Positions 35,364 through 43,033 of a DNA stretch of 64,000 bases are shown in pieces. The notes below the pieces were generated by a model. The model had not been told where the DNA came from. It did no database searches and saw nothing but the letters and a program-made list of their open reading frames with translations. The position numbers and the translations under genes are program-made. This DNA is from Wenzhouxiangella sp. XN79A (GTDB lineage Bacteria; Pseudomonadota; Gammaproteobacteria; Xanthomonadales; Wenzhouxiangellaceae): contig NZ_JAAWWS010000145.1 of NCBI RefSeq assembly GCF_012272825.1, positions 215,277 through 279,276 on the forward strand, written 5' to 3'. Within the stretch, counting starts at the first letter, position 1; each line of letters starts with the position of its first letter.

Positions 35364-36119
35364 ATGTTCCGCGACCTGCTCCTCCGGGATCTCCGAGGTC
35401 GGTTCGTCGGCAGCCGGTCCGGCTGGCTGTGGGTCGTGCTGACCCCGCTGCTGCTGCTGGCAGTCTACGGCTTCGTGTTCGGCGTGATCTTCCGGGCCCG
35501 CGTCCCCGCCGGCCTGGATCTGCCCTTCGTCGCCTGGCTGGCGATCGCGATGTGGCCGTGGCTGGCGTTCCAGGACGCGATCCTCCGTGCCGCGGCGAGC
35601 ATGCCGGAGCATGCCAACCTGATCAGCAAGGTGCCGCTGGCCCGGGACCAGCTGGCCCTGAGTGCCGCCACCGCGGCGTTCGTGCTGCAGGTGGCCGGCT
35701 TTGTGGCCGTGCTGGTCGCATTGCCGCTGTTCGGTGTCGCGATTGCGCCGCAAGGCCTGGCCGCGGCGCTGCTGACGCTGGCCGTCCTGTTCGCCCTGGC
35801 CGCCGGTCTCGGCTTCTTCGCCGCTGCGCTTCGTGTCTTCTACCGGGACCTGGACCAACTGCTGCCGACGCTGCTGATGTTCGCGTTCTTCCTGACGCCG
35901 ATCCTCTATGCCCCGGAGATGCTGCCCGATCATCTGCAGTCCCTGTGGATGTTCAATCCCGTCGCCGGCTTGATGAACGACCTGCGCGCGGCGCTGCTGC
36001 ACGGGCAGGTCCTGCCCGGCGCGCACACCCTCTGGATGGTGCCGGTTTCGGCGCTGGTGTTCCTGGTCGGCCGCGCGTTCTTCCGGCGCCTGGCGCCGTA
36101 CTTCGAGGACTACCTGTGA
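35364..36119 (+). CDS. ABC-2 polysaccharide exporter permease (Wzm-like)
   Basis: Inner-membrane half of an O-antigen or teichoic-acid-type exporter, 251 residues with six hydrophobic segments. It begins MFRDLLLRDLRGRFVGSRSG, where the motif before helix 1 is typical of the family. The loop ANLISKVPLARDQLAL and the later AALRVFYRDLDQLLPTLLM are the conserved ABC-2 features. Coupled to the ATPase gene by a 4-nt overlap. Confidence 0.92.
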   Translation: MFRDLLLRDLRGRFVGSRSGWLWVVLTPLLLLAVYGFVFGVIFRARVPAGLDLPFVAWLAIAMWPWLAFQDAILRAAASMPEHANLISKVPLARDQLALSAATAAFVLQVAGFVAVLVALPLFGVAIAPQGLAAALLTLAVLFALAAGLGFFAAALRVFYRDLDQLLPTLLMFAFFLTPILYAPEMLPDHLQSLWMFNPVAGLMNDLRAALLHGQVLPGAHTLWMVPVSALVFLVGRAFFRRLAPYFEDYL

Positions 36120-37318
36120 CCGAACCGTTGCTGCGCGTGAACGAGGTCGGCAAGGCCTATCCGGCCGGCCCCGGTGCCGGGGGGCGCTGGCGGGCGATTC
36201 TCGACATCCTCGCTTCGGGCCGCTCGAAGGGTGTCAAGCGGGTCCTCGGCGGCGTCGACTTCGAAGTCCGTCGCGGCGAGTCGGTCGGCATCATCGGCGC
36301 CAACGGCGCCGGCAAGTCGACGCTGCTGAAGATGATCACCGGTGTGCTGGCGCCGAGCGAAGGCCGGATCGAGACCCGCGGCAGCGTTGCGGCCCTGCTC
36401 GAACTCGGCGCCGGTTTCGAGCCGGATGTGACCGGGCTGGAGAACCTGCGGATGAACGCATCGTTTCTCGGCCTGTCCCGCGCCGACGTCGCGGCGCGCC
36501 TGGACGACATCCTGGCTTTTGCCGACATCGGTGAGGCGATTCACGAACCGATCAAGAACTATTCCTCGGGCATGGTCGTGCGCCTCGGTTTCGCCGTGGT
36601 CGCTTCGGTCCGTCCGGACCTGCTGATCACCGACGAGGTGCTCGCGGTCGGCGACGAGTCGTTCCAGAAGCGCTGCATTCGCTGGATCGAGCGCTACCTG
36701 TCCGAGGGCGGTACGCTGCTGATGGTCTCGCACAACATGTACCAGGTCCAGAAGCTCTGCCGCCATGCGCTGTGGCTGGAGCAGGGCGGGGTGCGGGCCT
36801 GGGGTGACGTGTTCGAGGTGACCCAGTCCTACCTCGCCTGGCACGAGCGGCGCGATGCCGATTCGCGCGAACGGGCGCGCGCGGCACGGCTCGACGGCGC
36901 GCGCTATCGGGTCGAGCGGTTGACGCTGCATCCGGCCTCGGACAATGGACCGCTGCGGATCGATGTCGGCGATCCGCTGCGCGTCGAGCTGGCGCTGCAT
37001 TCGCCGGACGGTCGTGCGCCTCAAGCGCTGGTCGGCATCGTTCGCGCCGACGGTACACCGGTCTACGGCGTGGCGACCGATCACGACGAGGCCGTGCCTG
37101 CGCGCATCGACGACCATCGCTTCGCGATCGATCTGGCGTTCGACGGCCTGCCGCTGCTGCCGGGCAGCTACGTCGTGCGGGCGCATGCCATGGACCCGGA
37201 AGGACTGCGGCTTCAGGACACCGTCGAGGCGGAGTTCACGGTGTCCGGGCGCAGCCGCGCGCTGGGCCTGGTCGAGCTGCCGCATCGCTGGTGCACCGGC
37301 GACGACGCCGACCGATGA
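36116..37318 (+). CDS. ABC polysaccharide exporter ATPase (Wzt-like) with C-terminal binding domain
   Basis: 400-residue ATPase. The nucleotide-binding domain (about 1-250) has Walker A GANGAGKST, the signature KNYSSGMVVRLGFAVV and Walker B LLITDEVLAVGD. The C-terminal domain (about 265-390) matches the Wzt beta-sandwich that recognises the modified end of the polysaccharide before export, so export is probably coupled to a chain-terminating modification. The start is GTG overlapping the permease stop, and the stop overlaps the glycosyltransferase start. Confidence 0.93.
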   Translation: MTEPLLRVNEVGKAYPAGPGAGGRWRAILDILASGRSKGVKRVLGGVDFEVRRGESVGIIGANGAGKSTLLKMITGVLAPSEGRIETRGSVAALLELGAGFEPDVTGLENLRMNASFLGLSRADVAARLDDILAFADIGEAIHEPIKNYSSGMVVRLGFAVVASVRPDLLITDEVLAVGDESFQKRCIRWIERYLSEGGTLLMVSHNMYQVQKLCRHALWLEQGGVRAWGDVFEVTQSYLAWHERRDADSRERARAARLDGARYRVERLTLHPASDNGPLRIDVGDPLRVELALHSPDGRAPQALVGIVRADGTPVYGVATDHDEAVPARIDDHRFAIDLAFDGLPLLPGSYVVRAHAMDPEGLRLQDTVEAEFTVSGRSRALGLVELPHRWCTGDDADR

Positions 37319-38121
37319 GCATCGCGCCGACCATCGTGGTGCCGGTGTTCAACGCGCCGGACGAGACCCGGCGCTGCCTGTCGGCGCTGCGCCGAACGCT
37401 GGCGCCGGGCCAGGCCGACGTGATCGTCATCGACGATGCATCGACCGATCCGGCGATTCCCGCTCTGCTGGCCGAGGCCTGCGATCCGGCCTGGCACCGG
37501 GAGCGCCAGGCGCGGAACCTGGGTTTCGTCGGCACCGTCAATCGCGGCATGGCGCTGGCCGGCCCTGCCGACGTCGTCCTGCTCAATTCCGACACGGTCC
37601 CGGCCGGCGACTGGCTGAACGCGATGCGTCGCTGCGCCGAGGTGTGTCCGGACGCTGCATCGATTACCCCGTGGACCAACAACGGTGAGATCGTCTCGCT
37701 GCCCGAGTTGTGCCGGGCCGCGCCCGTGCCCGCAGACGTCGAGCGTTGGGCCCGGGCCTGCCTCGCGACCCGGCCGGCGTATCCGAGCCTGCCGACCGCG
37801 GTCGGCTTCTGCATGTTCCTGCGCCGGGCCTGCCTGGATGCGGTGGGCGATTTCGATGCCCGGACCTTCGGCAAGGGCTACGGCGAGGAAAACGACTGGT
37901 GCATGCGGGCCACCGCGGCCGGCTGGACGCACCGGCTGTGCGACGACGCCTTCGTGGCCCACCAGGGCCAGGCCAGCTTCGGTCCGCTCGGCCTGAAACC
38001 CGACGAATCGGCGATGCAGCGCCTGCTCGGCCTTCACCCGGACTATCTCGATCGCGTGATGGCCTTCATCCGCGACGATCCGCTCGCGCCGCACCGGGCC
38101 CGGGTGCTGGCCGCGCTCTGA
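37315..38121 (+). CDS. family 2 glycosyltransferase
   Basis: Inverting GT-A transferase of 268 residues. The nucleotide-sugar fold shows TIVVPVFNAPDETRRCL, DVIVIDDAST, VVLLNSDTVP and later GKGYGEENDWCMRA, the rhamnosyltransferase-like pattern with the catalytic Glu-Asn-Asp. The ATG overlaps the ATPase stop. With the exporter pair it forms a small polysaccharide locus that lacks other biosynthesis genes here, so the main cluster must be elsewhere. Confidence 0.9.
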   Translation: MSIAPTIVVPVFNAPDETRRCLSALRRTLAPGQADVIVIDDASTDPAIPALLAEACDPAWHRERQARNLGFVGTVNRGMALAGPADVVLLNSDTVPAGDWLNAMRRCAEVCPDAASITPWTNNGEIVSLPELCRAAPVPADVERWARACLATRPAYPSLPTAVGFCMFLRRACLDAVGDFDARTFGKGYGEENDWCMRATAAGWTHRLCDDAFVAHQGQASFGPLGLKPDESAMQRLLGLHPDYLDRVMAFIRDDPLAPHRARVLAAL

Positions 38122-38181
38122 GGTCGGCACTCGTCGATCGGGCATCGGATCCCGGCTCTCGGCGCTCGGCCGACGATCACC

Positions 38182-38187
38182 TACAAT
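38182..38187 (+). promoter_or_regulatory. rpoN: -10 box placed for a leaderless rpoN message
   Basis: TACAAT ends exactly 6 nt before the rpoN ATG, the same spacing as TATAAT before gspE. Any transcript from it would be leaderless. No clear ribosome binding site is present in the six-base gap (GCCGGC). Confidence 0.5.
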
Positions 38188-38193
38188 GCCGGC

Positions 38194-39633
38194 ATGGCTC
38201 TGCAGACCGGACTCAAGCTCAAGCTCGGGCAGAAACTCAAGCTGGCACCGCAGCTTCGGCAGGCCATTGCCCTGCTGCAGCTCAACCGGCTGGAGCTGCG
38301 CGAGCACCTCGAGCAGGCGCTGGAGTCCAATCCACTGCTGGAGCTCGACGCGCCGGAGGCGGTGTCCGAGGCCGATGTCGAACCCCGGGACGGCACCGAT
38401 CCCGTCGACGACTTCGCCGACGAATACCGTGCCGACGATCGCGATGAGTATCACGACGAACGCTGGAACGACCTTCCCGAGGGTTTCTCCGAGGTCGCCG
38501 AGACGCCCGACTACGATCGTTTCATCAGTGATCCCGCCCAGGAGTCGTTGGCCCAGCACCTGCTCTGGCAGGCCAACCTCGCACACTTCTCCGAGCAGGA
38601 CGAAGCGATCGCCCGCGCCATCATCTACGCGCTGGGCGAAGACGGCTACCTGGCCGACGATCTGGCCACGCTGCGCGCGTCGCTGGCGCCGGAATACCTG
38701 GTCTCGATCGACGAAGTCGTTGCGGTGCTCGGACGGGTGCAGCACTTCGAGCCGGTCGGCGTGGCCGCGCGCAATCTCAGGGAATGCCTGCTGATCCAGG
38801 TCCGAACGCTGCCGTCGGAGACTCCGTCGCGTGGCCTGGCCGAGCATCTGATCGAACACTACCTCGACGAGGTCGGCGGTCTCGAGGCCGCCGCGCTGGC
38901 GCGACGGACCGGGTTCGGCACCGAGGAGATCGACGGTGCACTGGCGGTGATCCGGCGGCTGGATCCGCGTCCCGGCCTGCGCTACGGCCGCGACGACGAG
39001 AACTACCTGGTCCCGGACGTGTATGTGTTTCCCGGAGACGATGGCTGGCAGGTCCGACTCAATCGCGACAACGATCCGCGGCTGCGCCTCAACGACGCCT
39101 ACGTCAAGATGATCAAGAAGGCCCTGGGCGAGGACAAGAGCTATCTGAAGGAGCGGCTCAAGGAAGCCCAGTGGCTGATCTCCAGCCTCGAGCTGCGCAA
39201 TCACACCCTGCGTTCGGTGGCCGAGGCGATCGTCCGGCACCAGGCCGGTTTCCTCGAGCACGGCGACATCGGGATGCAGCCGCTGCTGCAGAAGGAGATC
39301 GCCGAGCGGGTCGACGTCCACGAATCCACGGTCTCGCGTGCCACCACCGGCAAGTTCATGCACACCCCGCGCGGGACCTTCGAGCTGAAGTACTTCTTCT
39401 CCGGGGCGATCCCGACCCGCGATGGTCGGTCGGTCTCGGCCACCGCGGTCAAGGCCCGGCTCGAGCGATTGATCGCAACCGAGCCGGTCGGCAAGCCGCT
39501 GTCGGACCAGGCCCTGGTCGAACGGCTCGCCGCCGATGGGCTGTTGCTGGCGCGTCGGACCGTCGCGAAGTACCGCGAACAGCTCGGGATCCCGAACTCC
39601 GCTCGCCGGCGCCGCGAGGCGCGTCGCCCGTGA
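38194..39633 (+). CDS. rpoN: RNA polymerase sigma-54 factor
   Basis: Sigma factor for -24/-12 promoters that require enhancer-binding ATPases. The 479-residue product has region I with the Q/L-rich activator-interaction helix (LKLAPQLRQAIALLQLNRLE), an acidic region II, and the core-binding and DNA-binding region III. The RpoN box ARRTVAKYRE is present near residue 453. It heads the usual cluster with the hibernation factor and nitrogen PTS. Confidence 0.97.
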   Translation: MALQTGLKLKLGQKLKLAPQLRQAIALLQLNRLELREHLEQALESNPLLELDAPEAVSEADVEPRDGTDPVDDFADEYRADDRDEYHDERWNDLPEGFSEVAETPDYDRFISDPAQESLAQHLLWQANLAHFSEQDEAIARAIIYALGEDGYLADDLATLRASLAPEYLVSIDEVVAVLGRVQHFEPVGVAARNLRECLLIQVRTLPSETPSRGLAEHLIEHYLDEVGGLEAAALARRTGFGTEEIDGALAVIRRLDPRPGLRYGRDDENYLVPDVYVFPGDDGWQVRLNRDNDPRLRLNDAYVKMIKKALGEDKSYLKERLKEAQWLISSLELRNHTLRSVAEAIVRHQAGFLEHGDIGMQPLLQKEIAERVDVHESTVSRATTGKFMHTPRGTFELKYFFSGAIPTRDGRSVSATAVKARLERLIATEPVGKPLSDQALVERLAADGLLLARRTVAKYREQLGIPNSARRRREARRP

Positions 39634-39765
39634 GTCGCGCCGGGCGGGCTGCGCGGGACTGAAGCGGTCGGGGCATTGGTATACCATTGGCTTCCGGGTC
39701 GGACCGAGCGGTCCCTTCGCGGAACCTGCCGACCGGCCCTTCGACTCAGCCAGAGGAGCAATGCC

Positions 39766-40089
39766 ATGCAGATCGAGATCAGTGGACAGAACGTGGACGT
39801 CACTCAGGCCCTGCGGGCCTACGTGTCCGAAAAGATGGAGCGCGTCCAGCGCCACTTCGACCACCTGACCTCGGCCCACGTGGTGCTGCGCCTGGAGCGG
39901 GTCCAGCATTTCGCCGAAGGCACCATCAATGTCGGTGGCCGTACCCAGCCGATTCACGCCGACGCCGATGCCGAAGACATGTACGCGGCCATCGACCTGT
40001 TGATGGACAAACTCGATCGACAGGTCCGCCGGCACAAGCGCAAGGTCAAGGACCACCACCGCGCCGAGCGCCGGGCCGAAGCCGGCTGA
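39766..40089 (+). CDS. hpf: ribosome hibernation promoting factor, short form
   Basis: A 107-residue HPF/YfiA-family protein that dimerises or inactivates 70S ribosomes in stationary phase. The core MQIEISGQNVDVTQALRAYV and the basic helix KLDRQVRRHKRKVKDHH are typical. GAGGAG lies 8 nt before this ATG. An upstream TATACC near 39679 is a possible -10 box. Confidence 0.94.
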   Translation: MQIEISGQNVDVTQALRAYVSEKMERVQRHFDHLTSAHVVLRLERVQHFAEGTINVGGRTQPIHADADAEDMYAAIDLLMDKLDRQVRRHKRKVKDHHRAERRAEAG

Positions 40090-40134
40090 GCCGGGCAGCG
40101 CACCTCCAGACCCCATGACGTTCCGCCGGATGCC

Positions 40135-40587
40135 ATGCGCCTCGCCGACCTGCTGACTCCGGACCGGATCGCGCTGGACCGGACCGTTTCGAGCAAGAAG
40201 TCCCTGCTCGAGGCGGCGGCCGGGTTGCTCGGCGCGGCACCCGATGCCGCAGCCGGGCGCGATATCTTCCACGGCCTTTGCCAGCGCGAACGGCTCGGCT
40301 CGACCGGGCTCGGCCACGGTGTGGCCATTCCGCACTGCCGCATCGAGCAGCCCGGGGCCTCCGGCGCGCTGATCCGGCTGACGCGGCCGATCGATTTCGA
40401 CAGTCCCGATGCCGAACCCGTCGACCTGTTCTTCGCGCTGGTCGTGCCGTCGACCTGCAGCGAGGGTCACCTCAAGCTGCTGGCCGGCATCGCCCAGCTG
40501 TTTTCCGACCCGGACCAGCGCGAACGCCTGCGCGGACTCGACGGCGCCGACGACGTCATTCGAGTCCTCAACGACTTCGAGCCGTGA
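40135..40587 (+). CDS. ptsN: nitrogen-regulatory PTS EIIA protein
   Basis: EIIA-Ntr of 150 residues, a phosphoacceptor that regulates potassium, nitrogen and envelope functions rather than sugar import. The active histidine is His67 in GHGVAIPHCR. The rest matches the family, with VDLFFALVVP and HLKLLAGIAQLF. Its stop overlaps the hprK GTG start. Confidence 0.95.
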   Translation: MRLADLLTPDRIALDRTVSSKKSLLEAAAGLLGAAPDAAAGRDIFHGLCQRERLGSTGLGHGVAIPHCRIEQPGASGALIRLTRPIDFDSPDAEPVDLFFALVVPSTCSEGHLKLLAGIAQLFSDPDQRERLRGLDGADDVIRVLNDFEP

Positions 40588-41534
40588 ATCAGACCCTGGC
40601 CGTCGCCGACCTGGTGGAACGCCTCGGTGAGCGGCTGGAACTTCACTGGGTCGGCGGCCAGCGCCAGGCTCGCCACCGCACCCTGTCGGCGGTATCGTTC
40701 CGGGCTCGACCATCGCTGGTCGGCTTCCTGAACCTGATCCATCCCAACCAGGTCCAGGTGCTCGGCGACGAGGAACTGGACTGGCTCGACAAGCTCGATG
40801 CCCGTCAGCGCTGGCAGACGCTGGCAGAGGTCTGCGCATGCCGGCCGGCCGCGCTGATCGTCGCCGGCGGCGGCGAGGTCGGCGACGATCTCGAGGAACA
40901 GGCGGCCGACAACCAGACGCCGCTGCTCAAGAGCCCGCGGCCGGCCTGGGAGCTGGTCTCGATCCTGCAGTACGAGGTCACCCGGGCGCTGGCCAACCGG
41001 CAGGTCGTGCACGGCGTGTTCATGGAAATCTTCACCATCGGGGTGCTGATCACCGGCGAGCCGGGCGCCGGCAAGAGCGAACTGGCGCTGGAATTGATCA
41101 CCCGCGGCCACCGCCTGATCGCCGACGACAGCCCCGAGTTCACCCAGATGACGCCCGATATCATCGACGGCAGCTGCCCGGAGGCGCTGCGCGACTGCCT
41201 CGAAGTGCGCGGTCTCGGCGTACTGAACGTGCGCCGGATGTTCGGCGATGCGGCAGTCAAGAGCAACAAGTTCCTCCGGCTGATCCTGCATCTGCACCCT
41301 CCGCAGCCCGGCGACGAGGTCTCGTTCGATCGCCTGTCGGGGCGGTCGGACGATGCGCGCGTGCTGGACCTCGACGTACCGCGCATCCTGCTGCCGGTGC
41401 TGCCGGGTCGCAACCTGGCGGTCATCGCCGAGGCGGCGGTGCGCAATTTCATGCTCCAGCTCAAGGGCTTCGACGCCACCGGCGACTTTCTCGAGCGCCA
41501 CGGGCGCCTGATGGGTCATGACCGGCAGCGCTGA
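40584..41534 (+). CDS. hprK: HPr kinase/phosphorylase
   Basis: Bifunctional sensor enzyme that phosphorylates and dephosphorylates Ser46 of HPr. The 316-residue product has the N-terminal MurF-like domain (about 1-135) and the kinase domain with Walker A GEPGAGKSELALELI. The catalytic LIADDSPEF follows, then the HprK signature CLEVRGLGVLNVRRMFG. The target serine is present in the HPr encoded 1.2 kb downstream. It overlaps rapZ by 17 nt. Confidence 0.95.
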   Translation: MNQTLAVADLVERLGERLELHWVGGQRQARHRTLSAVSFRARPSLVGFLNLIHPNQVQVLGDEELDWLDKLDARQRWQTLAEVCACRPAALIVAGGGEVGDDLEEQAADNQTPLLKSPRPAWELVSILQYEVTRALANRQVVHGVFMEIFTIGVLITGEPGAGKSELALELITRGHRLIADDSPEFTQMTPDIIDGSCPEALRDCLEVRGLGVLNVRRMFGDAAVKSNKFLRLILHLHPPQPGDEVSFDRLSGRSDDARVLDLDVPRILLPVLPGRNLAVIAEAAVRNFMLQLKGFDATGDFLERHGRLMGHDRQR

Positions 41535-42387
41535 GGCACCCCGCCTGATCCTGATCAGCGGCCTGTCCGGCGGCGGCAAGTCGGTGGCCCTGAATGCCCT
41601 GGAGGACCAGGGGTTCTATTGCGTCGACAACCTGCCGGCCACACTGCTGCCGTCGCTGGCCGAGCAGATCGAGGCCGCGCCGGAGCGGTTCCGGCGGGTG
41701 GCCATCGGCGTCGACGCGCGGGCCGGTTTGGAAACGCTCGCGGCGCTGCCGGAAGTGCTCGAGACGCTGCCGTTCGCGGTCGAGGTGATCTTCCTCGAAG
41801 CCGACGACGATGTGCTGATCCAGCGCTATTCGGAAACCCGCCGCCGCCACCCGCTCGGTGAGGGACGCACCCTGGCCCAGGCGATCGCGGAAGAACGACG
41901 CATGCTGCAGTCGCTGGCCAGCCGCGCCGATCACGTGATCGACACCAGTGGGCTGAACCTGCACCAGCTGCGCCGGCGGATCTGGGAGCAGGTCCGGGCC
42001 GGCCGGCCGTCGGAAATCTCGCACCTGGTGCTGGAGTCCTTCGCCTTCAAGCGCGGCGTGCCGCGCGACGTCGACCTGGTGTTCGACGCGCGCTGCCTGC
42101 CCAACCCGCACTGGCAGCCGGGCCTGCGCAGCGCCACCGGCCTGGAGCGGCCGGTCCGTGAATACCTCGAGGGCGAGGCCCGGGTCGGCGCGTTTCTCGC
42201 CGATATCGACAGCTTCGTGCGCCGCTGGTTGCCGGCCTGGGCCGAAGAGCAGCGCAGTCACCTGACCGTCGCCATCGGCTGCACCGGCGGGCGGCATCGC
42301 TCGGTCTACCTGGTCGACGAGCTGGCCACGCGCTGGCGCCGCGACGGCCTGGACGTGACCACCCATCATCGCGAGCTGCAGCAGTGA
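41518..42387 (+). CDS. rapZ: RNase adapter protein RapZ
   Basis: Adapter of 289 residues that in E. coli binds GlmZ sRNA and recruits RNase E to set glucosamine-6-phosphate synthesis. Walker A is GLSGGGKS at residues 15-22. DDVLIQRYSETRRRHPL and the C-terminal RNA-binding part with SFAFKRGVPRDVDLVFDARC and CTGGRHRSVYL are typical. No GlmY/GlmZ-like RNA gene was recognised in this window. Confidence 0.95.
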   Translation: MTGSAEAPRLILISGLSGGGKSVALNALEDQGFYCVDNLPATLLPSLAEQIEAAPERFRRVAIGVDARAGLETLAALPEVLETLPFAVEVIFLEADDDVLIQRYSETRRRHPLGEGRTLAQAIAEERRMLQSLASRADHVIDTSGLNLHQLRRRIWEQVRAGRPSEISHLVLESFAFKRGVPRDVDLVFDARCLPNPHWQPGLRSATGLERPVREYLEGEARVGAFLADIDSFVRRWLPAWAEEQRSHLTVAIGCTGGRHRSVYLVDELATRWRRDGLDVTTHHRELQQ

Positions 42388-42767
42388 CCCGGATTCTGCT
42401 GGTCGCCCACCAGGGCCTGGCCCCGGCGCTGCTCGACGTGGCCCGCACGATCCTCGGCGCCGAGCCCGACGCGGCGGCCTTCGACGTGGCGCCGGACGGC
42501 GATCCGGTTGCCCTGGCCGGCGAGCTGGCGCGCTGGATCGACGCCCATCGCACCCAGGCCCCGGTAGTGCTGCTGACCGACCTGCCGGGCGCCACCCCGC
42601 ACAACCTGGCCGTCGGCGCCGCGTCGCCGTCGGTGCCGGTGGTCGCCGGTCTCAATCTCGGCATGCTGTTGCGCGCGCTGAATCACGCCGATCAGCCGCC
42701 GGACGAACTGGCCGAGCGGGCCCGGGTCGGTGGCCGGCGCGCCATCCTGCGGGTCGGCGCGTCGTGA
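42384..42767 (+). CDS. mannose-family PTS EIIA domain protein
   Basis: A 127-residue stand-alone EIIA of the mannose/sorbose family, with active histidine His9 in ILLVAHQGLAP and the family segment VVLLTDLPGATPHNLA. No EIIB, EIIC or EIID genes accompany it, so it is likely regulatory rather than a transporter part. GTG start overlapping the rapZ stop. Confidence 0.9.
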   Translation: MTRILLVAHQGLAPALLDVARTILGAEPDAAAFDVAPDGDPVALAGELARWIDAHRTQAPVVLLTDLPGATPHNLAVGAASPSVPVVAGLNLGMLLRALNHADQPPDELAERARVGGRRAILRVGAS

Positions 42768-43033
42768 CCCGCCGTTCGCTGCAGCTGGTCAACCGGCTCG
42801 GGCTGCACGCGCGGGCGGCCAGTCGGCTGGTTCGGACCGCGGCCGGTTTCGAGTCCGCCGTGTGGCTGGAGCGCGACGGTCGCCGGGTCAACGCCAAGTC
42901 GATCATGGGGGTGCTGATGCTCGCCGCGCCGCTCGGCAGCGAACTGACGCTGGAGTGCGACGGGCCGGATGCGGAGGAGGCCGCCGAGGCCATCGAGGCG
43001 CTGGTCCGCGACCGATTCGGGGAAGACCAGTGA
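42764..43033 (+). CDS. ptsH: phosphocarrier protein HPr
   Basis: An 89-residue HPr. The active histidine is His15 in NRLGLHARAASRLV, and the regulatory serine lies in NAKSIMGVLML, the substrate site of HprK. GTG start overlapping the EIIA stop; its own stop overlaps the EI start. Confidence 0.94.
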   Translation: MTRRSLQLVNRLGLHARAASRLVRTAAGFESAVWLERDGRRVNAKSIMGVLMLAAPLGSELTLECDGPDAEEAAEAIEALVRDRFGEDQ

